From Tethya wilhelma (taxonomy: Eukaryota > Porifera > Demospongiae > Tethyida > Tethyidae), in assembly GCA_964030475.1 (NCBI GenBank), contig CAXIPT010000002.1:1977191-2041190 (forward strand): a stretch of 64,000 nt of DNA. The letters are read 5' to 3'. The notes beneath the pieces were generated by a model. It did not search any database. It had not been told where the DNA came from and saw nothing but the letters and a program-made list of their open reading frames with translations. The position numbers and the translations under genes were made by a program. This document shows positions 11,523 through 22,885 of this stretch, one piece after another. The number at the start of each line of letters is the position of its first letter. Position 1 is the first letter of the stretch.

Positions 11523-12919
11523 GATCTGAGCATGTTCTTAATACCTGAGAATGAGCATCCTCCTTCTTAATCTTCGCTTGATTCACAGATTTGGCACGAT
11601 TTTGTGCCAGAGCTACACTCAGTGCGTGGACAAGATCTCCACCGTTACGAAATAAAAGCGTTCCATAGCGCTTGCTTGTACACTTGTATGCCAGATGATG
11701 TTGAAAATGGCCAGATAATTCACTTCTAAGCCAATTTGAACTAGGTACTGATACATTGTTTAGATGTATGTTATGCATTTCAGCAATTTCTTCAACTTTT
11801 TCAACAAAAAAGTCATATACATCTGGAAGTAGTAATGCTGTTTGTGCTAAAAGAGCATCACCCACATAAAGTGCTGAATATTTAGAAGCAAGTAAATTAG
11901 CTTCTTCTAAACTGTGTAACACTGTACCTGAAGATCGAGACAACTTGGATTTGATGTCATCAAGAATGGATTTGAGATCCTTGTCTGTACTTTTCATGGG
12001 GGCATTTTGATTGTGTTTAATTATTAAAAGATGTTCTCGATAACATGCTTCACACACATTGTCACCAGATAGAATTTCTCCAGTAAACTGAGTATTCTCT
12101 TGTAATGTTGGATTTGGGCATTTCCGCAGATACTGAGCTGGACTGGAAAGTGATTTGTTGCATGTTACACATTTTTTCTTTGGATTAATTGTATCATACA
12201 ATATTCTGTAGTGGTTTTCACAGAGTTGGGTCTGAGATTGGTTTTCTGACTCATAACTGAGAACGGCATCTTGACATACATGTAATATCATTTCTTTTTC
12301 TTAACTTTGTACACTTATATGCTAGTTTTTCACACCCTGGTATATTACAGACAACTGGCAGGCACTCTTGCTTGGTTCTTTTCCATCTAGGAACAAAGAT
12401 TTCCCCTTCTGTCCCAGAACTTAGAGTCTGATGCTGCTGCGCAACTTTAGTCACGTCATCTCGGCATGCTCGGCAAATACAGCTCTCAGGGGTGATATTA
12501 ATGGAAGGTTCATGCATCTTCAAACATTCGTAAAGAAATGGATCCTTCCATGTTTTGGGGTGAAAGTATTTTGATAAATTTCCCTGGTTGCACAAAATAC
12601 AGGGATGGCATGTCCTGCCAGGATGGACACTACATGTTACCTGCCTAACTTGGGTAGTGCCATGTCTTGTCCTGCAGCCTGAACTTGTCTCAGTCATGTT
12701 TACTGTGTGAGTACTCAGTATAATATGCATTGTTGTAATAAGAACACTTGAACCACTTACCAAAAGGGTCTCAAGTGACACTTTGAAGCATGCAGCTGCT
12801 AGCTTGCTCAGGCCGTTGCTACACGTGTTATGCTGCTTAATGACTATGCAAAAGTAGGCATTAAAAAGCATGCCGTGTAACTGGGGACATTTCACATCTA
12901 GTATCAAAGATAAGTTCAA
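11503..12919 (-). pseudogene. N-terminal zinc-finger region of multidomain mobile element
   Basis: Two overlapping frames (12251-12919 and 11503-12291) together give two cysteine-rich modules. The first has CHPCILCNQGNLSKYF, PESCICRACRDDV and CNIPGCEKLAYKC. The second has CENHYRILYDTINPKKKC, VTCNKSLSS and DNVCEACYREHL. The first frame stays sensible up to TKLRKRN and the second from MILHVCQDAV. A one-base slip in the A-rich run near 12295 explains the break. A further shift near 11525 joins this part to the following 976-codon frame. I infer that these modules bind DNA or zinc for the element, but the family name is not clear to me. Confidence 0.6.
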
Positions 12920-14448
12920 ACATCATTCTAATGATTTTCCAAGTTTGAGAGGCTAAGTTAGAAAGGGACTGCTGTTCGGACTTGAAATGCACAGGTACTT
13001 TTCCATTTGCATTAGCGATTACCGTACATAAATGATTGGTATCTCCGTTCTTAAGTAATTGTATGCTAGTATGCAGGTATCATTCTGTAGCAAAAGAGTG
13101 TAACATTCCAAACATATAGTTTTTGTTGACTTCTACAAAACTAAGCACAAAATATAAGTATTCCAAAATAAGGTTAAAATACGGCACAAAAACCACAAAC
13201 ATGAATATCATTAAAATCACTTCCTGCTTGTAATTAATTCCCGTATGCGGCGATTGGACTGGCCCCTGCCATGGGTGTTTATCAAAACCTTTTGTAAAAT
13301 AATACTTTATACTCATATATAATACATCTTAGCATCATAACAACACTCAAAAATGGCTATATGCAACTTAGAACCATCTAATAGTGCCAAATCACTGACT
13401 TTTAAACAGGCTAATTTATATTCAATAATAATGACATCATTACTGAGCATGCTCAGTAGCGCAATTTTGAACTTAGAGTGAGCAGCTGTCTTGTGTGAAG
13501 ATGCTGAGTTCTTCAACAAAACCCTCAAAAGATGACTTCTAGGCAGGAAAAACTGAAAAGGAGAGAGTTAAACTTGTCAAGAATTCAATTTGGAGTGCTT
13601 GAGGTAAGAAAAGTTGATGTTTTACAGTCTAACTGAGCTGTACTAACTGGGCTGATATTTATTTTTTAGCGCCGTTGATAAGTCATTGGAAAAGCTACAA
13701 TACCCCCAAATATGACTTCCAGATAGCATAAACAGATGGCTGCAACCTAGATAAACTCAAAATTTGAGGTAAGAACAGCTAGATAAAGCATACTATTATA
13801 AACTGTATGGTTGATAACAAATTGTGAACTTTGAACCCTTGTAGATCAGCGCGCTAAACCTGAACCTGTGAGAAAAGGCTTACTTGATCTTAGGAACAGT
13901 GATGGCAGTTGTGGTGAAATGAAGAGTAACACAAAAGCCTGAAATACACTCATTCATCATGCTAAAAAGACTGATGTAAGTGTAAGCATCATTACAGTTG
14001 TGTATGTGTGGCGGATAAGTATATACATAATATTAGTGTACAAATTAAAAGGGGTAGAAAGGCTAAATATACATGTTATGTAGCCATATGTCAATCAAAC
14101 AATAATAACCTCAATCTATTACTGTACAGGTATACCTACAAGCAGCAACTCCCGCCTGGATATTTGTCAAGAAAGACTCTAGATAGATCATAGAAATAAT
14201 TTTTACTGTTTTCAATTGATTTTTGTACATGAAATTGACACATTAAAGGTGCTGTGTAGCTACAGAATGTTGTATAGCTGGGTGCTCAATAACAACACTG
14301 GAGTGTTATATGGCACATTAAAGAGTGCTATGTAACACTCTAGTGAATTTTGAGGGGTGCTCTATAACACTCCAGGGGTGCAAAACTTAAACATTACGCG
14401 GGACACCCCAAAAAGGTGTTAACCTACACCTTATTTCTAACAGTGTGT
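12920..14448. other. Probable upstream flank of the multidomain element; no supportable gene
   Basis: Short frames at 13080-13316, 13313-13528 and 14008-14193 have no recognisable features. A short open segment from ATG 13531 (MTSRQEKLKRRELNLS) ends at a possible donor GGTAAGAAAA near 13600. A matching downstream exon is not evident. No repeat boundaries are seen. Confidence 0.4.
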
Positions 14449-15284
14449 GTAGTGGCGACGGTACCATGGATATGCGTGGGTCTACTGCATGATGCTTGTC
14501 CAGTTGCTTAGAATCCAGAGTTAGTATAGGTCATCAGTGTAAGTGTATTGATTATCAGGACCTGTAATAGAGGAGTACCCAGTTGACAATCATGCATTGC
14601 TGCAGCAGAATATAGTATCCGTGAAAACCTATGGCACACATCATTTAAACATCAAGCAATGAACATATATAAGTAATTACAGCTTGATATGGTTGTATTA
14701 TTATAATTATTAGCAAGATTGAGTACCGCACCCCGAGGGGTGGGTGATCACGCCCAAGGGCGGAGAAAGAATACAATAAAGCATGCATTGTTTATTCTAT
14801 AATATGTGACAAACTCATCCAAACCAATGTCAATAGGTTATTACAATAAACTGTTCATGATCAGTCACTCCTGAGAATATGGCACACTCCTTATTTCCGT
14901 CCCTGTATGTCACTGCTACTGGCTGGGCGTTTTTGTGGTGGTGGATTTGCAGTGCTATGTCGAGGACAGGCTGAGCTGGATGGCCACCATAGCACAGCAT
15001 GCATATGGTCTGTAGTGACACTCATTGCCGCGGTTGAAGAGGAGGCAAAATTCTTGCTGATCCCTATGTGCCCTGGGCTTGCTTTCAAACTGTTTGGTCG
15101 TGATGGCCTGCGGGGGTGCATATCATGCTGTTGAGCGTAAGGACAATCCCGGGAGTTGTGCAGGACGCTGAGACACTGTTTGCACCTTGAGATGATCTTA
15201 GCTCTGCCCGCAAATGTCTCATCGTATAGTGTAAAATCAAGTTGTGACCTGGCCTGAGCTATATGAGTGTGTTTGAGCTAGGGA

Positions 15285-15680
15285 AAGCATGCCTCTCTGC
15301 CTGGAGGCAAGCATGCCTCTGCGTAAGTGAAACCGGAGGCAGGCGTGCCTCTGTGGTTGGAGGCAAGCATGCCTCTGCATAAGTACGCTTAGATGCAGTC
15401 AGGTCTCTGTATGTATGCCTGGAGGCAGGCATGCATATGCCTCTGTATATGTGTGGGTGAGCTTAGAGACAGGCATGCCTCTGTATATACTAAGGGTGTG
15501 TCAGAGGTATGTGTGCCTCCGGATTTCAGTGGGCAAACATGCTGCTGTATGAGTCTGTTTTGAGGCAGGCATGCCTCTGGGGGTAAGCATGCCTCTGTAT
15601 AAGTGTACATGTGCTTGGAGGCAGGCATGCCTCTGTCCACTGTATATGAATGCCTGGAGGCAGACATGCCTTTATTCCTT
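15285..15680. repeat. GCATGCCTC minisatellite inside DIRS copy A
   Basis: Degenerate repeats built on AGGCAGGCATGCCTCTG alternate with TATAAGTG-like spacers of variable length. The same array, in opposite orientation, lies at 36526-37080 in copy B. It is therefore part of the element and not a chance local satellite. Confidence 0.85.
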
Positions 15681-15842
15681 TGTTAATAGGAACAGTCTGG
15701 CCTGTGTGCCCTGCAATGGGGGATAGTTGCCCCTGCTCGTATGGCAATATCATGCGTGGTACTATACCATGTGAGGGCCGACGTAAAGTATGTTGTAAGC
15801 ATTTAAATTATGCTGTGTGTGCCATTTAGGCTGAATTGTTAA

Positions 15843-16380
15843 CTAATTTGTACCTGCTGTAGTTGGGACATACTTTAGCAATAGTCTATGGTAGCATATT
15901 AAAGCTGTTATAATTAGTATGCCAATTGCCCCAGCTGTTAAGGATGATGTCATGGTAGGTGGGGTCAGGGATACAAATTGCTCTTCTTCAGAGTCGCTGC
16001 TACTGACACCTGTTGAGTCGTTACCCTGTTTGTGATCAGCCTTTCGATCCACTCCTGCATGCTCCTGTGTGAAACCGCCCGTACCGCCAGGTGTGTGCAA
16101 ATTTTTTAGCAACTCACCGTACTATGGATGACTTCATTCATGGTTGGCTTGGGGGGTACAGAAGTTGTCATGACAGCTACGGTAGGCAGTGGAAGCGGCT
16201 GCGCCATTGTGAGAGTAGAATCAAAGTCGTCGAAAATCTCAGGTAGAGTGATGCTAGCTGGAGCTACTGTGGTAGAATCGTTTTTTTTTTTTTCGTGCCA
16301 CTTTTGATGTGCCTTTAATTTATTTTTTTAGATGAGAGAAAATTCTTGAGCTCTTGCCATTTGCACAAGGTAGCTACTAA
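15843..16380 (-). pseudogene. DIRS copy A gag N-terminal fragment
   Basis: The reading contains LPEIFDDFDST-like and TPGGTGGFTQE segments that are also encoded at 35925-36300 in copy B. In this copy the frame continues past GAIG into a hydrophobic segment (ILIITALICYHRLLLKYV). Copy B instead has GTAAGCC and a stop at that point. The region has frame breaks and an A-run insertion, so I treat it as a pseudogene. Confidence 0.6.
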
Positions 16381-16919
16381 TTTAGTGTGCATGCGCACCA
16401 TGCGCACACGTGGTAGGACCCTCCTCCATTAACTACGTTTAATTGCGTGCAATTAAACTCCAAATTATATATATAACTTACATCATTGACAATGTGTAAT
16501 TATTAATACTCAATGTTTTCTTGTTCACAATTAAGCTTTACAATTGGCAACATTAGAAGAATATTGAGTGCAATCTCCCAAACCACCTGTAGATATTATT
16601 ACATGCATATATTGTGACAAATAGGATAAAGAAAGCAAAAAAGATAAGGCTGTCAGGTGTGTGTAGAAAAGTGTACACAAGCTACATTAAAGAATTTTGT
16701 GTACTTATGTTTATGCATGATTAGTGATGTTCATAGCATGCAGGAATTTTGTATGTATCTTTCCCTGTATATAGACCCGATGATAGTTAGGGTTGAATAA
16801 TATTATACTACATGCATGACATCTTTGAAATAGAGTAATTAATTTTATGATATACTAAAACAAGCTCATTGTGTGTATATACATTCAGTTAAAAAAAGTT
16901 TAAATCATTAATATTACCA

Positions 16920-19900
16920 CTAACCAGCTTGTGTGCAGACGTCAAAGGTAACACCCAACACTGTATGTTCGTTACACATCAATCCATTGTAAAATAAGCA
17001 GGCAAGTAGTATCTGATGATTCCTTTGATTTATCAGGCACAGCTTTCCTGATACAAAATATACTATACTATCATATAAGTTCACAAAAACTATGCTAACA
17101 TACCTGCACCTGCATCATGAACTCCAATTGGTGTACCACCTGGAGTAAATACCCTTTCTTCCTCAAGAATACCATATCCAGCATATTTTACCTTTAAATT
17201 ACACAAAATATATTATAATATATTTAGCATAGTATTCTAAAAACAATATTGACAACATGTCTATCTCATTAGAAAGGTGCCCATAATGTATTGGGTTTGC
17301 TTCCACCAAGTTGATCACAACAGTGATCACGACCACAGCAACAGCAATGTTTGAAAGTTTCTTCATAGCTAGACTGAATATTCAGTGCATACCAGTAAGA
17401 TTTGAATAACAAAAGTGATGTTTCTGTCAATAGAACAATTTGTTCAAAGACAATAATGAAGGCACGAATGGTGCTTTGCACACATAAATGTCATGCTGAT
17501 GAGAAGCCACTATTGGTTATTGATATTGTTTTGAAAAGTGCCAAAGGTACGTAACCCTTGGTGTCTTGCATAATGTATGTCCTCACTAGCTGCATGGTTT
17601 GCTCGTTTGCGAACTGGCTAGTATTACTTTTTGCTGCTAATTAATATTCAGACTTTCTTCTTCTTCTTCTTCTTATTATTATTATTATTTTCTTACTACA
17701 TACTCTATTGAGACTAAAGTCTTTTAATACAGTCTTACACATCAAACTCATATCAAAACTTAGATTATTTGGAGTATTAGGGAATCTTTCGGACTGTTTT
17801 TGCATTTGGTATATTATAACAACTACTTATTATCAGCAACACTACTTGTACTGTAAGGGGTGCTACATGCAGGTCAGCATTTAGGGTCCATTCTTGTTTC
17901 TTATATATATTCATAAACGATCTATACTATCTCACGTCCTACATTCTAACCTGCTTCTCTTTGCTGACAATGTCAGATGTTATTCTCCAATCTGACCACT
18001 GCATGAACGACTGTCACTACCTCCAAAGGGACCTAGGTTAACAAGTTGTCAATTTGGAGTGCAGTATGGTAGCTGTTCTTCAATGAAGCCATTACCTACC
18101 CATATTCAACACAAGTGAATCTATTTCTTCTCGATTTATTAGGTTTTACTCAGTGTTGTCAACACAAATTAAGATCTAGGCATACTCATGTCCTCTGATC
18201 TCTCTTGGAGCAGTCACATACATAACTGCTAAGGCATATAAGATGTTGGGCTTAATCCGTCGAAGTTTCTGTAGTACTAACAGTGATAGTAACAGTTACA
18301 TATCCCTAGTCCGTTTACAACTATTATACTGCTCACAGATCTGAAGACCTATGCTTGTTGGAGAGATCTATATACCTGTTTGAACAGATCCAGCGTCGGG
18401 CAACAAAGTTCATCTTGACTCTAGAGACTACAAGACCCATCTAATGAAACTTAATCTTCTCCTCCTAATGATGATGCTGAAACTACGAGACTTATGTTTT
18501 TTCATTAGATGTGGTGCTTGCAATGGATTCACCAGTATGTCACATTCAGCATTAACACCACAAGGTCTAGGGCTCACAAAAAGCTAGTTCTGCCTTGTGT
18601 TAAAACAAAGTTTAGTTCCAAGTTGATGGCAGGGATAGAGTTCCATAGTCTAGGTAGACAGTCGAAGTAGAAGTGTTTAAGCATATTTGAGACTATATCA
18701 AACCTCAGCTACAGAGTATCGTTTGGAATACATTTCTACTAAAGTTTAACACTTAGCAGCTGCTCCTTTCACTTCTATTGTCCATGTTCAAAATGCTCAC
18801 ACCTTACAATATCAAGCATCAATTCCAACACAAACTATTATAATTGACATCTATGACACATATTGTTGATATAACATTGTTTGTGTTTGGTATACTGGTC
18901 TTTTTTTGTCTCTGTGTCCTCCCTGGCTGCTGTATAAGCAGACCGTCAGCTTTCATGGCTGTAAAACAGTATTGATAACAAATACATTTAACCACTCTAA
19001 GAATCTGATTAGGAACAAACAGAGACATGAATAATGCATACCATAAACATAGTACAAATGTGATATCCATTAAGAACCTAATTAGGAATTCACAGGTACA
19101 TACATCATTACATCAAATGTAGCTTATTAAGTTCACAAGTAAAAAAGCATTGGTAATGTGATGAGACACAGGAATGGCTAAATCATTAAAAGAAAACAAA
19201 CAAGATGGAATAGCTGTTAGAGTGTGTGCAGAATTCTTTCAGTATGGGCTATATAGCTACATGTAACACTCCATATTGAGTCTCTCAAATTTGCCAAGAA
19301 TTCCTTAAGTTCAGTTGTGTAGCCTGAAGTAAACTGGTGACACACATCTCAGTTATTTGGAGGCATGCAGCGATGGTTTTAGACCATGTTTTTGGGCTCA
19401 TTTGAAAGAGAAAGCACTAAATAGTTGCTTAAGAAGCCTTTTAGTGCTAGGCGCTCAGTTTTCACAGAGTTTCTCACAAATATTTGTAAGTTGCGCTAAT
19501 GGGCCATCCGTGCTATTCCTGTGTACCCAGTACTACCGTACTGGGAATAATGGTATAAGTATTGCAATATCCATTGCAAACCTGACTAGGAATTTACACG
19601 TACTGTAGCTGAAGTACACTATATTAAGAAATGTTTCAGATACACTTCAGATGTAGCACATAACTAATGTATATTGTTTAACACAATAAGTACAATACTA
19701 ACATAATTATGTTAGTATTGTACTTATTGTGTTAAACAATACACACTATCATGTATAACAAAATATATTATAATAGTGGAAAGTTCCTAAGCCTCCAGCA
19801 GTGATACCAAACAACACATACATAGTTTGACAAGTGCTTACTTACTTCAGTTACTCACCTGGTTGACAACTGGTCCACCAAGCATTGATGCATTGGGTGT

Positions 19901-19990
19901 GATTGATGGGTGCAATCTCAAAGCTATAGTCTGTCTGAGCTGAGAAGTCCGTCCGGTTGACCATCCGAATGCGAAGAATGCACAGCGCGA
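16920..19990 (-). CDS. Candidate three-exon host gene, unrecognised
   Basis: Three minus-strand segments have matching splice phases. Exon A ends at 19859 with GGPVVNQ followed by GTGAGT. Exon B is 17104-17191, preceded by AG and followed by GTATGTT; it reads VKYAGYGILEEERVFTPG and then GTPIGVHDAGA. Exon C is 16920-17047, preceded by CAG, reading GKLCLINQRNHQ and ending DVCTQAG with a TAG. The 5' limit is unclear: the exon A frame is open back to about 20040 with no ATG. Exon B looks the most like coding sequence. A LINE fragment and repeats lie inside the long A-B intron. I do not recognise the protein. Confidence 0.3.
17652..17692. repeat. (TTC)n/(TTA)n microsatellite
   Basis: Several TTC units run directly into several TTA units, with nothing coding in them. 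Confidence 0.9.
17873..18720 (+). pseudogene. Non-LTR (LINE) reverse transcriptase fragment
   Basis: Translations in shifting frames give GSIL/FLFLIYI, then LLLFADNVRCYS, which corresponds to the FADD catalytic box with Asp to Asn in the second position. Further on they give LVRLQLLYCSQIW, EQIQRRATKFIL and LMKLNLLPLMMMLKLRD, typical of the region after the palm in LINE reverse transcriptases. Several frameshifts and stops are present. It lies inside the long intron of the candidate host gene at 16920-19990 and is an old, dead 3' portion. Confidence 0.7.
18721..19134. other. No supportable gene
   Basis: AT-rich sequence following the LINE fragment. The 83-codon minus-strand frame at 18819-19070 has no recognisable features. 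Confidence 0.4.
19135..19306. mobile_element. Foldback MITE family B, truncated copy
   Basis: It shares ACAAGTAAAAAAGCATTGG, the AAACAAGATGGAATAGCTGT segment and GTGTGCAGAATTCTT with copies at 30481, 54340, 56532 and 61588. The right inverted arm seen in the other copies is missing. Confidence 0.7.
19362..19553 (+). repeat. Repeat family C, copy 1
   Basis: Shared blocks include AAGCCTTTTAGTGCTA, GCGCTAATGGGCCATCCGTG and CCCAGTACTACCGTACTGGG. Further copies are at 28498-28621 and 55096-55270. The 3' end contains an imperfect palindrome around ACTACCGTA. No coding capacity is conserved. Confidence 0.8.
19672..19741. repeat. Perfect 70-bp palindrome without spacer
   Basis: The left arm TATTGTTTAACACAATAAGT... 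and the right arm are exact reverse complements, 35 bp each. They meet at ACATAATTATGT with no loop. I checked base by base; the first mismatch is just outside, at 19671/19742. Confidence 0.95.
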
Positions 19991-21483
19991 TAAACAAAAT
20001 GCACGTGTCACGGTGAGCTCTACAGATCCTCTACGTAAATGTCACATGATACAAAGGTGAGAGCGAGCGTTAATTAGAAAGAATGCTGAATGGCTCGCAT
20101 TGCTTTGTAAGGTGAGTTTTGTTTCTTCAAGTACTGTCCAATTTGCGGCATTTTCTGTTCATGAGTTATTTGCGCAAAAGTGAGTGCAAACTCAGCTCAG
20201 ACAGAGTATAAGTGTCAAAAGCTTTAGGTTTTAGAAACTATAGTGTTTCGCAAGACCGTACCTCTACATATAAAATTTCTAGATAGCTAATTTCGATTCG
20301 TAAGTATCTTCCATTCAGAGCTGCGGTTTTTCAAAATAATTTAGTAACAAACACAAAACACAGGTCATTTGGTAAACTTGGAGTGCTTTGGTTTTTGCAA
20401 GCTTTTGAAGTACAGTTTTGCAATTAAGTTGGTTGTTGTTTGTATATAAAATGCAAATGCAATCAATAATTATTATAAAGTAACATTTTCTGTGTGTAAT
20501 CGCAATTTCATGTGGTATACATTAGTAACAATTTACTTAACTGTAGCTTTCTTTCTTCTTATTGTGTACTCCGATCCGGTGTGAACATTGCTAGCAATGC
20601 CCATAAAACTTAGGACATCTGGTACATAGCTGTATTTACATTTAATTGTTCAATTATTTGATATTTCATATTACACTTAGTCATGCCCCCAATTCTAATG
20701 TGACATTAAAGAAGAACTCAGTATTTAATCTACCCTGATGCATGATCAACTGAAGTAAGCTGAACCTTCCATATAGGTTTGTATGAGCACCTTGGGAAAT
20801 ATGCAAGGGTGAAATCCACTGTAATATTTGCTTCAATTTGAGAAAGTTGGGCACAGACTAAATTTCCTCACAATTCTAATTCTGAATGGTAATCAATTAG
20901 AACTCACAATTAATACCTTGATTATTATATAAATGCACCCCACTAGTTACAAATGGATTACGTCTGCCATCTTTGTCAAGGATTCTCTTGACTATATCAC
21001 ATACCTGAGGCCAGGTTTGGTTTTATCCAATTCGATTCATCTCAAGAGTCCATTCAAATTTATCTATGGAAAGAACGGTCCTGGCCCTAGCCTAGCTTCT
21101 AGTGCATCCCAAAATGCATCCCTTTGGGTGCAAAAAAGTCCAGGTCAGTCACTGGACACTGCCGGTCCGTCTCGATCCCTGGAGGCTCTGCAGACCTACT
21201 GAGTCCTGAGGTGGCTCATCCGAGTGTCCTCCCAGCGAACAGATCTGTCCCAAAGTTTGATAGTTTTGGTAATCGAGCGTGTTGTTCTTTGATGGTCCGA
21301 AGTGCACTTAGCGCAGGTCAAGCATCTGCAGAGCACCTTGTAGTGTATAGGACCATGTAAAATGTCCTGGGAGCGTCAGTCACTGTATCTAAATCGTATT
21401 ACCAGACCTGATTGCATGCTGAAATTGTACTCTACTTATCTGGGGTTTGCCATGTACTGGTGCATAGAAAGTTTTGTATTTAA
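19991..21483. other. No firm gene; two short frames
   Basis: The plus-strand frames 20933-21202 and 21124-21360 overlap and have no recognisable domain or clear splice sites. The rest is AT-rich without an obvious repeat structure. Confidence 0.35.
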
Positions 21484-22105
21484 CTCTTTAGGGCCTAAAT
21501 TTATTATGCATACTTAATTAGATTTTATGAATATTTAATTAACCTTGGTTTTTGTACATTTTTGTTCTTACTTTAGCCTTAGCCACTCTCTTTTGTAGCT
21601 AGTTGAGCTTAGCTATGGTTGTACTAAGCCATGGCTATATCAAATTAGTTCTAGGTTTGCTTTTATTAACTTTAAAAGCTTGCAAAAACGGAAGGGGTCA
21701 AAGTTCGCCAAACGACCTGCATACTTTAGGCTTTTTTTCCAGCTTTATTAGCAGCACTGCAAAAGCGCTTGCATGCAGGTATAGCCTAAGCCTCCCTGCA
21801 CCTCCATAGCTAGCGTCAAGCTTCTCCTGCAATGCACTAAGAAAAAAACGTGAGTTTAAAACCAAAGGTCACGATCTCGCCGCGATCGCGACCTTTGAAC
21901 TCTAAAGCCTATATCTCCCCTCCCACTAATTAGACCTGACTCTTACTTGGTATTTTAGTAGAGCGCTTCCTTACCTAACTGCACAGCAAGTCTAAAGCTC
22001 ATAGCTCAAACGCTATAGCTATAAAATAAAAAATGCGAAAAATCGCAGATTACGCGATCGTTGAATACGCGCGTGCGGATAAATCCGCAATCGGCCCTAA
22101 AGAGT
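21484..22105. mobile_element. MITE with TTAA target duplication (piggyBac- or Kolobok-like)
   Basis: TTAA at 21480-21483 is followed by CTCTTTAGGGCC. The exact inverse GGCCCTAAAGAG precedes TTAA at 22106-22109. A TTAA duplication is known for piggyBac and Kolobok superfamilies. The inside has no transposase. It includes CpG-rich GATCTCGCCGCGATCGCGAC, unusual in this AT-rich window. Confidence 0.8.
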
Positions 22106-22221
22106 TAAAATAATTGTTTAGAAGTCAACAACAATCCTTAGAGGTAGTTTTTTCTTGACACAATGATGATGTCAATACAATATGGAGGTTCTCTGGTCTC
22201 TCGGGAAAGTAGTTACAATAA

Positions 22222-22885
22222 GGCCACTATTCGTTGAAAATTAGTTTCTCATCCCCCGCCCGCATGACACTAATACCCCCGCATGGAACTCACCATTTTG
22301 CCATTATGTCTACTGCGCATGCGCAATTATCATATGAGCCAGCACGTTTTTGAGACTCAGAGATGTTGAACTTCACGGTGTACAACAAAACCAGGTCGAA
22401 AACGCTAGTCCATTGGCAAATTCAACCTGTAAACCCTCCAGATGTGACCTTTCGAGGATTTTTTCATCAGGAAGCAACAAGATTTGTTCAATGTGAACCC
22501 CAGTCTCAAACGGCGGCACGGCTACAGTTGGAGACAACCTACGTTGGTAGAAGCAAAGACAAGTTGGACGTGGTGGACTCTGACTTGAAGGTACTAGAGG
22601 TCACAAGTTTGTTCGGTCCTTACGCTAAGTTCCTTGTTGAAGAGATAGGCGAGCCAGCCACAGTTAGAAATGAAGTATCAAGTGCTGTACTGAATTTTAG
22701 TGTGTTCTGATGTATGTGAAGTGCAAGTTTTTTTTGTATGTGTACTGTGTAAGTAGTTTACATAGCAGAGTACCTGCTGAAGACTAATCTAATTAACATA
22801 ATGACATAATGGTAATGTCCGCCCGCCCGCATAGTGTTTGGGGAATGTACCTGATGAGAAACTAATTTTCAACGAATAGTGGCCT
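22222..22885. mobile_element. 664-bp terminal-inverted-repeat element, TAA duplication
   Basis: The 32-bp ends starting GGCCACTATTCGTTGAAAAT are perfect inverted copies. TAA flanks both sides (22219-22221 and 22886-22888). A 3-bp TWA duplication is characteristic of PIF/Harbinger. GC-rich CCGCCCGC motifs lie just inside both ends. It carries the 115-codon frame described next and no transposase. Confidence 0.85.
22363..22710 (+). CDS. Unrecognised 115-aa ORF inside TIR element
   Basis: It starts at ATG 22363 (MLNFTVYNKTRSKTLVHWQI) and ends VSSAVLNFSVF with TGA at 22708. The composition looks like coding sequence: mixed charge, few repeats, DKLDVVDSDLKVLEV and GPYAKFLVEEIGEPA segments. I see no signal peptide, membrane segment or known motif. 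It fills the centre of the 664-bp TAA-flanked element with little sequence to spare. It could be a captured host fragment or an element-encoded protein. The frame is intact, unlike most other coding sequence in the window. Confidence 0.5.
   Translation: MLNFTVYNKTRSKTLVHWQIQPVNPPDVTFRGFFHQEATRFVQCEPQSQTAARLQLETTYVGRSKDKLDVVDSDLKVLEVTSLFGPYAKFLVEEIGEPATVRNEVSSAVLNFSVF

Larger units (their letters stand above)
14449..16466 (-). mobile_element. DIRS-like element, truncated copy A
   Basis: The reverse complement aligns segment by segment with the element at 35823-38597. It has the same start (TTGGAGTTTAATTGC palindrome), gag N-terminal region, GCATGCCT minisatellite, gag C-terminal region with the CMLCYGGHPA knuckle, and the ACCCCTCGGGGTG segment. 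Homology stops near 14449, so the RNase H and recombinase regions are missing. Relative to copy B about 740 bp is lost near 15250, where GGTCACAACTT is followed by the AGCTCAAACACACTC minisatellite flank. A run of A replaces part of a Lys-rich gag segment near 16280. It is clearly non-autonomous. Confidence 0.85.

Noticed and set aside
15285..15680. Possible CRISPR-like array of short repeats
   Set aside because: Units are degenerate, spacers are similar to each other and variable in length, and the array lies inside a eukaryotic DIRS element present twice in the window.
20933..21360. Two overlapping plus-strand frames before the TTAA element
   Set aside because: Neither shows recognisable features or matching splice sites; overlapping frames suggest chance.
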